Below, one piece after another: positions 6,328-15,224 of a stretch of 36,036 nucleotides of DNA (positions are counted from its first letter, which is position 1; each line of letters starts with the position of its first letter). A program made the translations under genes and the position numbers. The notes beneath the pieces were generated by a model. The model was not told the origin of the DNA. It saw only the letters and a list, made by a program, of their open reading frames with translations, and made no database searches. Source of the DNA: Lachnospiraceae bacterium (lineage in GTDB: Bacteria > Bacillota_A > Clostridia > Lachnospirales > Lachnospiraceae). The stretch covers positions 1 through 36,036 of the forward strand of contig JAILPG010000341.1 in NCBI GenBank assembly GCA_024699595.1, written 5' to 3'.

Positions 6328-6590
6328 TCATGCAGCCGGGGAGTTAGCGGCTCCCTGTACCTGAAATCCGCTATAGCAGGGGTGATATCCTGCCGAGGGG
6401 ACCGGCTTCTGTAGCTGCCCTGTATAAGTGGCGTTGATATCCGGGTCTTGCGCAATAGGAATCTGTGAACCGTGTCAGGTCAGGAATGAAGCAGCACTAA
6501 GCGGAATCTCCTATGTGCCGTGAGGGCGCCTGGATTGAGTTAACTGTAAAGGTAACGTGCAGGAAATGTTCTTCGAAGCAGGATGCATGG
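6328..6590 (+). ncRNA. ffs: Signal recognition particle RNA, large (Bacillus-type) form
   Basis: About 263 nt. The Alu-domain block is recognisable (GGGGAGTTAGCGG, then AATCCGCTATAGCAGGG), as is the S domain: GTTGATATCCGGGTCTTGCG, then GTGTCAGGTCAGGAATG and AAGCAGCACTAAG. In the apical hairpin the GGAA tetraloop is closed by A-T rather than the common C-G, so the pair is kept. The ends pair through GCATC near 6328 and GATGC at 6582-6586. It forms the RNA scaffold of SRP for membrane targeting. No terminator is visible before the MBOAT gene 32 nt downstream. Ends are approximate. Confidence 0.93.
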
Positions 6591-6621
6591 TTTTGAAAAA
6601 ATCGCTACCAAATAAACAGCC

Positions 6622-8049
6622 ATGAGTCTGATTTCGATCTCTTTCATAATATTCTGCTGCCTGTTGCTCATAATATATTACAGGATAGATGCAAAGCACC
6701 AGTGGAAGGTACTGCTTATATTCAGTCTGCTCTTCTATCTTTTTGCAGGCCCTTTTCGTATTATCTTTATACTTGTCTCAATAGTAAGCACCTGGTATCT
6801 GATGAAGGATCCCAAAAGATCGCATTTTATTGCCGTGATCATTATCAATCTGGGGATCCTCATATTCTTCAGATACAGCTTTCTCGCAGGAATACACGAT
6901 CTGTTCATCCCTCTCGGAATATCTTTTTACACCTTCATGACCGTAGGCTATGCCCATGACTGTCTGGATAAAAAGATCACTCCCTGCGACAATCTCTTTC
7001 ACTACGCTCTGTTCATTACCTATTTTCCGCAGATAACACAGGGTCCGATCGGAACTTATGAATCCATGAAGGATCAGCTGCTATCGGCGCATGAATTTGA
7101 TATCGCAAACATCAAGGAGGGTGGTTACAGGATCATAAAGGGCCTGTTCAAAAAGCTCGTGATCGCAGGAAGGCTCTCATATTATGTTGATACGGTCTTC
7201 TCATCTCCCCGTATATATGGAGGCCTTACGCTTGTTATCGCGGTCTTTTTCTATGCGATGGAGCTGTACGCGGATTTCTCAGGGTATATGGATATAGCCT
7301 GCGGCATTTCAAGGATGTTAGGTATCAGTCTTACCGAGAACTTCAGACGTCCCTATTTTTCCCAGAACATCCAGGAATACTGGCGCAGATGGCATATTTC
7401 CCTAAATGAATGGTTCAAATATCATCTGATGATGCCCGCAGTCACCTCCAAATGGAACAAAAAGATCTCAAAGGTCATGTATAAGATCTTTCCCAAGGCA
7501 AAAAAGGGAAACATCAGGACCGTCTTTCCCTTGATCCTTGTATGGATCGTGACGGGGATCTGGCACGGAGCCGAAGCCGTCTACATAGGCTGGGGCGTTT
7601 ACTTTGCAATCATCATGTTGCTGTCTGTATGCACGGCCTCCTATATAAAGAGATTAAAGACATTCTTGCACTGGAATGACGAAAACATTTTCATAAAGAT
7701 CTTTAAGGTCTTAAGGACCTTCTTCATCGTCTGCTTCGGCGAAGTGATGTTTCGTGCAGAGACAATGAGGGATGCACTTGATATATATAAGATCATTTTT
7801 ACTAAGACAAGGATCAATGCGGCATCGGTTGCGGCTTCCCTTGTTCCGTTCGGAAACGGCAACCAGGCAGCCGCCTCTGTGATCATAGTATTTCTGCTGA
7901 TCCTTGGATTATTCGTTGTCGAGCTGTTACAGGAAAAAGATGCTGCCATACTTAAAAAGCACAGATATGTATACGGAGGAGCCCTTTTAGTGATCACTGC
8001 CCTGTTTGGCGTAGCCGGACAGTCATCATTTATGTATCAGGCTTTCTGA
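6622..8049 (+). CDS. MBOAT family O-acyltransferase (DltB/AlgI-like)
   Basis: 475 aa polytopic membrane protein of the MBOAT family, which moves acyl or aminoacyl groups across the membrane to extracellular polymers. The N-terminus has the typical two-helix start, with WKVLLIFSLLFYL. The core motif YWRRWHISL carries His258 and the conserved TGIWHG carries His315, the likely catalytic histidine. PQITQGPI and FSGYMDIACG are further family marks. It opens a run with SGNH, adenylase and decarboxylase genes, adjoining or overlapping at each junction. There is no recognisable Shine-Dalgarno site and no separate promoter after the SRP RNA. It resembles DltB in context, but the acceptor is unknown. 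Confidence 0.92.
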   Translation: MSLISISFIIFCCLLLIIYYRIDAKHQWKVLLIFSLLFYLFAGPFRIIFILVSIVSTWYLMKDPKRSHFIAVIIINLGILIFFRYSFLAGIHDLFIPLGISFYTFMTVGYAHDCLDKKITPCDNLFHYALFITYFPQITQGPIGTYESMKDQLLSAHEFDIANIKEGGYRIIKGLFKKLVIAGRLSYYVDTVFSSPRIYGGLTLVIAVFFYAMELYADFSGYMDIACGISRMLGISLTENFRRPYFSQNIQEYWRRWHISLNEWFKYHLMMPAVTSKWNKKISKVMYKIFPKAKKGNIRTVFPLILVWIVTGIWHGAEAVYIGWGVYFAIIMLLSVCTASYIKRLKTFLHWNDENIFIKIFKVLRTFFIVCFGEVMFRAETMRDALDIYKIIFTKTRINAASVAASLVPFGNGNQAAASVIIVFLLILGLFVVELLQEKDAAILKKHRYVYGGALLVITALFGVAGQSSFMYQAF

Positions 8050-8055
8050 TTGATT

Positions 8056-8964
8056 ATGAAGAAAATAATAATAACCCTGTCCGTTGCATTTGTTATCATA
8101 GCGGCAGTGGTGATCTGTAAAAATGTATATTCGCCCTTCATCCCGATCCACAACAGGGGGATCGGTGACGCAGTAAGGCAGGGAGATCTCGAAGTCCTCT
8201 TTTTAGGCTCATCCACCTTCAGATGCAACATTGACATGCAGGCCTGTGATGATGCTTATGACGGAAAGGTATTTGACATATCCTACGGCGGCAACCAGTG
8301 TGTGGCTAATTCCATTCAGTACGATGAGATCAAAAAGAGAAGTACGGGAAACTGTGATCTCATGGTATTTGAGCTTGGACCCTTAATGATCACCGAGGAT
8401 GTGATGCTAACGGATTCAAGAGTCATCTGGGATCTTACCTTTGAGGGCAAGAGAGCCCTTTGGGATAAGATGAAAAAAAGCGGAAATACAAACCTTCCCA
8501 TGATGTATGAATACTTTGTCACCTCAGGACTTGACGATCTGCTCACTTATCCCGTGACGGAGCCCGTATATGCGACCAGATATTATAAGGGTGTAAAAAC
8601 CGAAAAGACGGTATCTCCCGGAAGGGAATACCTCGAAAACGAGGAATATGACATAAGCGATGCCAAAACAGTGGACGCACAGGTCGAAGCCGTAAAGGAA
8701 CTCATAGACAAGTGTAAAAGGGACGGACAGAGATATATCTTTATAGAAACACCGCCCTATAAGAGGCTGTATGAGGATCCGGTATATCAGAAATACCGTG
8801 ATGAATTCATAAAGATCCTTGATGAACAGGGAGCGGACTACATTCTTGCATCGGATGTGGATTATGATAATTCGGATCCGGATAATTATGAAGATATGAA
8901 CCATATGTCCTATAAGGGAAGGGTTGAATATACTGCAGAGCTTATAAAAGTGCTAAGAAAATGA
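8056..8964 (+). CDS. DltD-like SGNH-fold membrane-anchored protein
   Basis: 302 aa from ATG 8056; an in-frame TTG at 8050 is possible but less likely. It has an N-terminal membrane anchor (residues about 2-24), then an extracytoplasmic domain with the SGNH nucleophile motif FLGSSTF (Ser52/Ser53). The C-terminal catalytic pair is Asp280/His283 in YEDMNHMSY. Proteins of this type work with MBOAT enzymes as transferases or esterases on cell-surface polymers (DltD, AlgJ/AlgX, PatB types). It sits 6 nt after the MBOAT gene and overlaps the adenylase by 4 nt, so it is almost surely co-translated with them. Substrate unknown. Confidence 0.85.
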   Translation: MKKIIITLSVAFVIIAAVVICKNVYSPFIPIHNRGIGDAVRQGDLEVLFLGSSTFRCNIDMQACDDAYDGKVFDISYGGNQCVANSIQYDEIKKRSTGNCDLMVFELGPLMITEDVMLTDSRVIWDLTFEGKRALWDKMKKSGNTNLPMMYEYFVTSGLDDLLTYPVTEPVYATRYYKGVKTEKTVSPGREYLENEEYDISDAKTVDAQVEAVKELIDKCKRDGQRYIFIETPPYKRLYEDPVYQKYRDEFIKILDEQGADYILASDVDYDNSDPDNYEDMNHMSYKGRVEYTAELIKVLRK

Positions 8965-10556
8965 GCAGTATGATCCCTGATCGGTCATCTGATGAGGAAA
9001 GAAACCAAGCCATGAACAATATGATCAATATAACCGAAATGCTCGAGAGATCGGCGGAAAAATATCCCGAAAGCATCGCCTTTCTCGATCCCGAAAGAAG
9101 CATAACCTTTAAAAAGCTCAGGGATCAGTCAAGAAAGGCTGCGACGGTATTTTTGCAGAAAACAGACGGTATTTTTGAATCTGCCGCATTTTATATGGAA
9201 AAATGCACAAACGCCATGACTGCAATGTTCGGAGCTGTTTACGCAGGGGGCTTTTACAGCTTTGTGGATGTAAGGCAACCTGCAGACCGGGCGATAAAGG
9301 TGTTCTTAACCCTAAGGCCCTCAGTGGTGATCACAGATGGAAAAAATGCGGACGGACTTAAAGAGATACAGGCTCAGGATCCGGAGATAGCAGGAATCCC
9401 GGTTTTTGACATAGACAGGCTTATTGAAGATTTAGCGGATATATCTTTGGATGAAGCGCTGTTATTATCAGTGCAAAGCCGTTTTTATGATCTGATGCCT
9501 TTGTATGTAAACTTTACAAGCGGCAGTACCGGTACTCCCAAGGGGGTTGTTGTCTCTCACCGCAGTGTCATTGATTTTATCACTGAGTTCACCTCGGTTT
9601 TTGACATAGGTCATGAGGATATACTTGCCAATCAGGCTCCCTTTGACTTTGACGTATCAGTAAAGGATATATACAGCGGTCTGATGCAGGGTGCAGAGGT
9701 CGTGCTTATACCAAGACCGTATTTTAAGGATCCGACAACACTCATGGATTATCTTGATGACAATAAGGTAACGACGCTTATCTGGGCAGTCTCTGCCATG
9801 TGCTTCGTATCGATCATGAACGGGCTTGAGTATAAGACGCCGGGGACGATCAAAAAGATCATGTTCAGCGGAGAGATAATGCCCGTAAAGCAGCTTAACA
9901 AATGGATGAAAAGCCTTCCCGATGCCATGTATGTAAATCTCTACGGGCCCACGGAGATAACATGCAACTGTACTTATCACATTCTTGACAGAGAATACGA
10001 AAAGGATGAGATCATTCCCATAGGCATCCCTTTCAGAAATGAAAAGGTCTTTCTGCTCGATGATGAAGACAGGCTGATCACCGGACCGGATACCGAAGGT
10101 GAGATCTGCGTATGCGGTACCTGCCTCGCTCTCGGCTATTACAGGGATCCCGAAAGAACAGATGCCGTATTTACACAAAATCCCTTAAATGTATCCTACG
10201 ATGAGAAAATGTACAGAACGGGTGACCTCGGAAAATACGACAGTGACGGCATCCTTATATACACAACAAGGAAGGATTTCCAGATAAAACACATGGGACA
10301 GCGTATCGAGCTCGGAGAGATAGAGGCCGCTGCAATGTCTGTTGACGGAGTGGAAAGAGCCTGCTGCCTCTATGACCGGAAAAAGAAGCGTATCACCCTG
10401 ATCTATTCAGGGAATGTAGATAAGGAAAACGTAACAGAAAAGCTTCATGAAAAGCTCCCTCCCTATATGATACCGGGAAAAACGGTAGGCCCGATGGAGC
10501 TGCCTCTTAACAAAAACGGCAAGATAGACAGAAAAGCTTTGGAGGAATATATCTGA
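8961..10556 (+). CDS. AMP-forming amino-acid adenylase (DltA-like / NRPS A-domain-like)
   Basis: 531 aa ANL-superfamily ligase. Core motifs are visible in order: A3 FTSGSTGTPKG (185-195), PFDFDVSVKDIY (A4 region with the amino-acid-binding Asp), A5 NLYGPTE, A7 YRTGDL and A10 NKNGKIDRKAL. The chain ends right after A10, so no carrier domain is fused; a separate carrier is needed. It probably activates an amino acid and loads it on a carrier protein. DltA activates D-alanine, but the specificity here is not evident. The 4-nt ATGA overlap supports the start at 8961; ATG 9012, with an upstream AGGAAAG, is an alternative. The next gene starts directly after the stop. Confidence 0.9.
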   Translation: MSSMIPDRSSDEERNQAMNNMINITEMLERSAEKYPESIAFLDPERSITFKKLRDQSRKAATVFLQKTDGIFESAAFYMEKCTNAMTAMFGAVYAGGFYSFVDVRQPADRAIKVFLTLRPSVVITDGKNADGLKEIQAQDPEIAGIPVFDIDRLIEDLADISLDEALLLSVQSRFYDLMPLYVNFTSGSTGTPKGVVVSHRSVIDFITEFTSVFDIGHEDILANQAPFDFDVSVKDIYSGLMQGAEVVLIPRPYFKDPTTLMDYLDDNKVTTLIWAVSAMCFVSIMNGLEYKTPGTIKKIMFSGEIMPVKQLNKWMKSLPDAMYVNLYGPTEITCNCTYHILDREYEKDEIIPIGIPFRNEKVFLLDDEDRLITGPDTEGEICVCGTCLALGYYRDPERTDAVFTQNPLNVSYDEKMYRTGDLGKYDSDGILIYTTRKDFQIKHMGQRIELGEIEAAAMSVDGVERACCLYDRKKKRITLIYSGNVDKENVTEKLHEKLPPYMIPGKTVGPMELPLNKNGKIDRKALEEYI

Positions 10557-11828
10557 ATGATCGATGAAAAAACATTAAGAAAAATTGCAGCCGATTACGG
10601 AACTCCTATTTATATATTTGATGAAGATGAAGTAAGGGAAAGGGCAGTTCAGATAAAGAACATATTAGGCGAAAATACCCGCCTGTGCTATTCGATCAAG
10701 GCAAATCCCTTCCTGATACCTGCATTAATGTATGTAGTCGATATGTTTGAGGTATGCAGCCCGGGAGAGCTCTCGATCTGTAAAGAATACAAAGTGCCCG
10801 GAGAAAAGATCATATACTCAGGTGTCCGCAAGGAAACCTTTGATATAATCGACGCCATAAAATATGATGCAGCGATCCTTACTGCAGAATCCGTAAGACA
10901 TTATGAACTTACAAAAGAGGCTGCAAAAAAGCTTAACAAGCCTGTAAAGATGATACTAAGGCTGTCCTCGAAGAGCCAGTTTGGGATGTCTGCTTGGGAC
11001 ATCGAAGAGATCATTAAGAAAAACAGGGATGACGATATCATAGAGATCGTTGGAATCCACTATTTTGCAGGCACCCAGAGAACTAAGCTCAGTCATCAGA
11101 CAGATGAGCTTAAGATGCTTAAGGGCACCATTAAAGGACTGAGAGAGAAGTACGGATTGAGCCTGCCTGTCCTCGAATACGGTCCGGGACTGTCTTATCC
11201 GTATTTTGTGGATGATCCGTCAAGACCCGTTAAGGAATATTCGGATGCGGAATGCAGCACGGATAACTTGGAACCCCTGAAAATGTTACTTGATGATCTT
11301 ACTGAAATAACCGGGGATCATGAACTTACCGTAGAGATGGGAAGGTTTATCGCAAGCAGCTGCGGATACTATCTTACAAAGGCAGTTGATAAGAAACGTT
11401 CTTTTGGCACCAATTGGTGCATCTTGGACGGCGGCATCAATCATGTGAATTATTACGGTCAGATGATGGGCATGAAGATCCCCGAGATAAGGATCCTTAA
11501 AAAAGAGACCGTTTCTGAAGACATCTGCACGTCCGGAAATGGTACGGATGATAAGGGTAAGTCGGATAATACAAAATGGACCCTCTGCGGATCCTTATGT
11601 ACAACAAATGATGTTCTTGTAAGAGATATTGTCATGGATGAGCCATCTATCGGCGATATTCTGGTTATGTGCAACATCGGTGCTTATTCTGTGACCGAAT
11701 CATTATACCTGTTCTTAAGCCATCCGATGCCGCGGGTGGTTATGAAAAAAGATGATACGTATACTCTTGTCAGAAATTTTGTCGATACCTGGGAGCTTAA
11801 TTCAGCTGCCGAGATCCCGTTTATATAA
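10557..11828 (+). CDS. Fold-type III PLP-dependent decarboxylase (DAP-decarboxylase/BtrK-like)
   Basis: 423 aa with an alanine-racemase-type TIM barrel followed by a beta domain. The PLP lysine is K48 in YSIKANP. Other marks are KSQFGMS, EYGPGLSYPY, EMGRFIASSCG (the usual EPGR is EMGR), CGSLCTTNDVL with Cys344, and NIGAYSVTES. Family members decarboxylate diaminopimelate, ornithine/lysine or carrier-bound amino acids. BtrK of butirosin biosynthesis decarboxylates glutamate while it is tethered to a carrier protein. Its place directly behind an adenylase suggests a carrier-linked or free amino acid substrate from that pathway rather than lysine biosynthesis. That role is inference. Confidence 0.87.
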   Translation: MIDEKTLRKIAADYGTPIYIFDEDEVRERAVQIKNILGENTRLCYSIKANPFLIPALMYVVDMFEVCSPGELSICKEYKVPGEKIIYSGVRKETFDIIDAIKYDAAILTAESVRHYELTKEAAKKLNKPVKMILRLSSKSQFGMSAWDIEEIIKKNRDDDIIEIVGIHYFAGTQRTKLSHQTDELKMLKGTIKGLREKYGLSLPVLEYGPGLSYPYFVDDPSRPVKEYSDAECSTDNLEPLKMLLDDLTEITGDHELTVEMGRFIASSCGYYLTKAVDKKRSFGTNWCILDGGINHVNYYGQMMGMKIPEIRILKKETVSEDICTSGNGTDDKGKSDNTKWTLCGSLCTTNDVLVRDIVMDEPSIGDILVMCNIGAYSVTESLYLFLSHPMPRVVMKKDDTYTLVRNFVDTWELNSAAEIPFI

Positions 11829-11889
11829 TTGTAAGCACAGCTTTTGGATGATATCATGAAGAAAAAGCTTATAAGGATGTAATGAATAT

Positions 11890-13599
11890 ATGAAAAAGAG
11901 ATTAACCGTAATGGTCTGCCTTATGGCCGCACTGCTTGCCGGATGTGTGCCTGCAGAGACTGTCAGATCAACAGGATCAGGAGAGGTATCGGATGTGGAT
12001 CCCGCAAAAAAGATATCCAAGGTCATAGGAACCTTTACAGTCGGTGAAGATATAGCAAGCGATGATATCACGGACTTTTATTATACCGTAGAGAACATCA
12101 ATTATGATGCTTATTATCATAGATACCGTTTCTATACAGAGGACGGAAAGCATTTTTTCTTCCATGAAACCAGAGAGAGAAAGGATGATTACGGACCCTG
12201 CACTGAAGAGGACACAACGCTTAAGGGTACGATAGAGCTTTCTGATGAGCAGTGGGCCGGATTCTTTGATCTGGTATCGGGCGGAACGGTCAGGGCCAGA
12301 GAGGAATCCATTGAAGACGGTGATTCGGGTCCGTGGCTGTATCTGTACTGGGTAAATGACCAGTCGGATTACCAGATGTATTCCTTTGAATCCTACGGAA
12401 AAGAGGTTGCTTTTGTTGACTATTGCCTGTCACTTATTCCTGATCTGCCGGAATCTGAAGAGGAAGAGGAGGATGATGGTACAGCTGTCGTAACCGGTCC
12501 GTACGGAGAGATCTCGGTCGAGCTTATGGATAACTGGAAGGGCGAGGCAGTTTCCGTTAATCCGGTTGATGGAGACAAAGAGTGTAATGGCCTATATGGT
12601 CTGATCATTGAGCAGGATGGTGATGATTCCGGATATATAGACATTTCTTTTTATGAAAACTTCGGTGTGTGCGGAACAGGTCTTAAGGAATACAGTGAGA
12701 GGATCGCTGACGGGAAAGTAACTGTCGGTGAATATGATGATCATGTATATCCGGATTTTATCATATTTAAAGATGATAATCCTCAGATCGTTGCGACATT
12801 TCCGGGCTGTGAGACCTTTTCAGAGGAAGTCTGGGATGAAGTATTTATGATTTTGGAGTCGTTTGACTACAATGAAACAAGGGCAGAAGGCGGCATCGGA
12901 CAGTACATACCGGAATCGGAGAATGACGAGATCGCTGTCATTATGAGCGCAAGGAATGTGACTCCGACAGGACTTACCGTTCATTTCGATCAATATGATA
13001 AGAAAGACGGAACAGAGCTTATATACGGAGAAGGATTTATTCTTGAAAAACTTGACGGGGATGACTGGAAAGAGGCACCTAAGATCGGAGGAGAAGCGGT
13101 ATTTACCGATATAGGCTATACCATTCCTGCAGAAGGAGTATCAGATCTGGAAACTGACTGGGAATGGCTGTACGGAACGCTTTACAAGGGTACATACAGG
13201 ATCACCAAAACCGTATGGGCAAAGAATAAGGATGATGACAGTCTGAAAGAATATCAGTTAAGTGCGCAGTTTGTGATCGCAGGCACAAGCGGGATAGTTG
13301 AGACATTTGAAGAAACGGATCCGGATCTTGCGGAAAAATATATTGAAAATTACGAGTTTGTGACCATGATGACTTACTACAGGATGGTTGACGGAACATG
13401 GAGAACGGATGATCATATATATGAGTACAGGCTTGAGGTTACAGGCAGACTTAACGGCTCGGATAAAAAGACTACTTATCTGTATCTGAGCAATATGCAT
13501 GATATGTCATTTGAGCAGGCATGGAAGGCTTCGGGACTCAGCAGCAACCTTGAAGACTATTTCGATCCCGCCGATGCGGTACTGGTGGCTATGAAATGA
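11890..13599 (+). CDS. Lipoprotein with Ig-like domain, function unknown
   Basis: 569 aa. The N-terminus is a lipoprotein signal peptide ending LLAG|C with Cys19 as the lipidation site. The mature protein is strongly acidic, with a poly-acidic spacer (SEEEEEDD, about residue 190). The region around 350-460 (SARNVTPTGLTVHFDQYDK to TYRITKTVW) resembles Ig-like domains of Clostridia surface lipoproteins. No catalytic motif is seen. It follows the decarboxylase by 61 nt in the same direction and overlaps the next lipoprotein by 4 nt. It may belong to the surface-modification operon, or just share its transcript. Confidence 0.8.
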   Translation: MKKRLTVMVCLMAALLAGCVPAETVRSTGSGEVSDVDPAKKISKVIGTFTVGEDIASDDITDFYYTVENINYDAYYHRYRFYTEDGKHFFFHETRERKDDYGPCTEEDTTLKGTIELSDEQWAGFFDLVSGGTVRAREESIEDGDSGPWLYLYWVNDQSDYQMYSFESYGKEVAFVDYCLSLIPDLPESEEEEEDDGTAVVTGPYGEISVELMDNWKGEAVSVNPVDGDKECNGLYGLIIEQDGDDSGYIDISFYENFGVCGTGLKEYSERIADGKVTVGEYDDHVYPDFIIFKDDNPQIVATFPGCETFSEEVWDEVFMILESFDYNETRAEGGIGQYIPESENDEIAVIMSARNVTPTGLTVHFDQYDKKDGTELIYGEGFILEKLDGDDWKEAPKIGGEAVFTDIGYTIPAEGVSDLETDWEWLYGTLYKGTYRITKTVWAKNKDDDSLKEYQLSAQFVIAGTSGIVETFEETDPDLAEKYIENYEFVTMMTYYRMVDGTWRTDDHIYEYRLEVTGRLNGSDKKTTYLYLSNMHDMSFEQAWKASGLSSNLEDYFDPADAVLVAMK

Positions 13600-14060
13600 T
13601 GAGAAAACGGATATTTTATTTACTACTTGGAGTGATGCTTATTATGAGTATGTCAGGATGTACGACAACGAAATACAAGCTTTCTTTTGACGGATACGGA
13701 CTTAAGTCAGAGAAGACCTCTTATGCGGAGGGAGAAACGGTTACCTTCACTTATGATATGATCGCAACGGATACCGATTACAGGTTCTATGCGGACAGCG
13801 AGGATGTTAAGCTTAAGCAGGAATTTGACGGAAAACACGGATATATCTTTACGTTCACCATGCCGGCACATGATGTGAAAATATCCATGGAGTCTAAAAA
13901 TACAATGACTATGGATCCCGAAGCTCATAAACAAAAGCCCGATACGGCAGATCCTGACTATAAAGAAAACAATACACAGACTGAGACGTGGTACTGCCCG
14001 GAATGCGGAGCAAAAAACGAGACGAAGTACTGTGCGGAATGCGGGTTTAAGAAACCTTAA
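13596..14060 (+). CDS. Small lipoprotein with C-terminal zinc ribbon
   Basis: 154 aa; ATG 13596 is followed immediately by a second ATG, and either could be used. The signal peptide ends SMSG|C with Cys22, a lipobox. The middle part (YKLSFDGYG to PAHDVKISM) resembles small beta-rich repeat domains, with a GETVTFTYD pattern. The C-terminus is a compact zinc-ribbon-like motif, CPECGAKNETKYCAECG, about residues 134-150. A zinc ribbon after a lipoprotein signal is unusual because such motifs are mostly cytoplasmic. It overlaps the preceding lipoprotein by 4 nt (ATGA). Function unknown. Confidence 0.8.
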   Translation: MMRKRIFYLLLGVMLIMSMSGCTTTKYKLSFDGYGLKSEKTSYAEGETVTFTYDMIATDTDYRFYADSEDVKLKQEFDGKHGYIFTFTMPAHDVKISMESKNTMTMDPEAHKQKPDTADPDYKENNTQTETWYCPECGAKNETKYCAECGFKKP

Positions 14061-14065
14061 AAAGT

Positions 14066-14548
14066 ATGGAACGGTATGATGAGATCTTAAAAAACGAACT
14101 CTACGTAAAGCATCTTGAGAAGACTTACGAATACGAGAAGGACAGGATATTCTGTCATCATGACATGTCACATTTTCTTGATGTTGCAAGGATCGGGATG
14201 CTAATAAACCTGACGGATGGGTACGGTATCAGCAAAGATATAATCTATGCGGCAGCACTTCTTCACGATGTGGGAAGAGATGTCCAGTATGAGAATGGTA
14301 CTCCTCATGAGATTGCATCTGCAGAAATAGCGGAAATAATACTTAAGGACACGGATTACACAGAGGATGAAAGAAGAATGATCCTTAAGGCAGTTAAGGA
14401 TCACAGGGATGAATCCGTAAAAGATGATAACAGCCTTTCGGGGCTCATATACAGAGCCGATAAGCTTTCACGTCCATGCTATTACTGCAGGGCAGAGAAA
14501 GAATGTAACCACAAAAAAGACAAAAAGAATGCCTTTCTTATTTGGTGA
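14066..14548 (+). CDS. HD-domain protein (predicted metal-dependent phosphohydrolase)
   Basis: 160 aa. The HD superfamily metal ligands are visible: His36 (MSHFLDVARI), His67-Asp68 (LLHDVGRD), His81 (PHEIAS) and a later KDHRDES. The C-terminus has a cysteine-containing tail, SRPCYYCRAEKEC. HD enzymes hydrolyse nucleotides or phosphoesters; the substrate is unknown. It starts 5 nt after the zinc-ribbon lipoprotein and probably ends this operon. Its stop codon lies within a possible terminator hairpin (14529-14555). Convergent with tadA. Confidence 0.85.
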   Translation: MERYDEILKNELYVKHLEKTYEYEKDRIFCHHDMSHFLDVARIGMLINLTDGYGISKDIIYAAALLHDVGRDVQYENGTPHEIASAEIAEIILKDTDYTEDERRMILKAVKDHRDESVKDDNSLSGLIYRADKLSRPCYYCRAEKECNHKKDKKNAFLIW

Positions 14549-14566
14549 GAGGCATATCCCTTCTTT
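14529..14566 (+). terminator. Possible terminator overlapping the end of the HD gene
   Basis: ATGCCTTTC (14529-14537) pairs with GAGAGGCAT (14547-14555), 9 bp with one G-T pair. A pyrimidine-rich stretch ending in TTTT follows. The T tract is imperfect, so this is tentative. Confidence 0.4.
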
Positions 14567-14602
14567 TACAGTCAGAATGCGAGGAAAGCCAATAAATTTG
14601 GT

Positions 14603-15079
14603 TCATGCTTCCGGGGAGTCCTTTAAGGATTCCCTGAGTCTTATAAAGAAGCCTGAAAGCATGGATGAGCATTCTTCCTCAAGCACGCCTGAGCTTATCT
14701 CCACCCTATGATTGAATTCATCCATATCAAGAAGGTTTATTATAGAGCCTGCGCACCCTGATTTGGGACTCATGCAGCCTATGACGCAGCGGTCTATCCG
14801 GGCCTGCACTATCGCTCCGGCACACATCTGACAGGGCTCTAAGGTCACATACATTGTACAGCCCTCAAGCCTCCAGTCCCCAAGCTTCTTGCTTGCCTTT
14901 TTTATTGCAATGAGCTCGGCATGCGACAGAGTATTCTTATCGATCTTTCTTCTGTTATAGCCCCTTGCGATCACCTTATCCTCATAGACTATCACACAGC
15001 CGATCGGGACCTCGTTTATCGCCTCAGCTTTCTTTGCCTGCTTTATGGCTTCTTTCATGTATTTTTCATCGACAGTCAT
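14603..15079 (-). CDS. tadA: tRNA-specific adenosine deaminase TadA
   Basis: 158 aa, normal for TadA, which converts A34 to inosine in tRNA-Arg(ACG). The zinc-dependent deaminase motifs are HAE (His53, Glu55) and PCQMC (Cys83, Cys86). The order VPIGCVIVYEDKVIARGYNRR, LSHAELIAI, TLEPCQMCAGAIVQARIDRCVIG matches TadA rather than guanine or cytosine deaminases. A GGAGAG site precedes the ATG. It is transcribed alone, convergent to the HD gene and divergent from the NrdG-like gene. Confidence 0.95.
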   Translation of the reverse strand: MTVDEKYMKEAIKQAKKAEAINEVPIGCVIVYEDKVIARGYNRRKIDKNTLSHAELIAIKKASKKLGDWRLEGCTMYVTLEPCQMCAGAIVQARIDRCVIGCMSPKSGCAGSIINLLDMDEFNHRVEISSGVLEEECSSMLSGFFIRLRESLKDSPEA

Positions 15080-15147
15080 TTCATCTCTCCGGTGTGATCT
15101 TACTTTGTACGGACATGCTGAATGCTCTTTAAAAATGTCCCTTTTAG

Positions 15148-15176
15148 TTGCATTTGTTTTTTGGGATAAGTATACT
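15148..15176 (+). promoter_or_regulatory. Promoter of the NrdG-like activase gene
   Basis: TTGCAT (15148-15153), a 17-nt spacer and TATACT (15171-15176). Transcription would start near 15183, giving a 42-nt leader before the GTG start. Confidence 0.65.
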
Positions 15177-15224
15177 TTTCTTGTTCGGAAACCGTACGAT
15201 TATCCTAACACAGGGGGCCTAAAG

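Noticed and set aside
6622..11828. Naming these genes dltB, dltD and dltA
   Set aside because: The carrier is missing from the run, a decarboxylase is present, and the amino acid used cannot be read from the sequence; the D-alanine role is not supported.
15045..15224. N-terminal extension of the NrdG-like protein
   Set aside because: It overlaps the start of tadA and contains the -35/-10 promoter; the family begins at the GTG at 15225, which has a ribosome-binding site.
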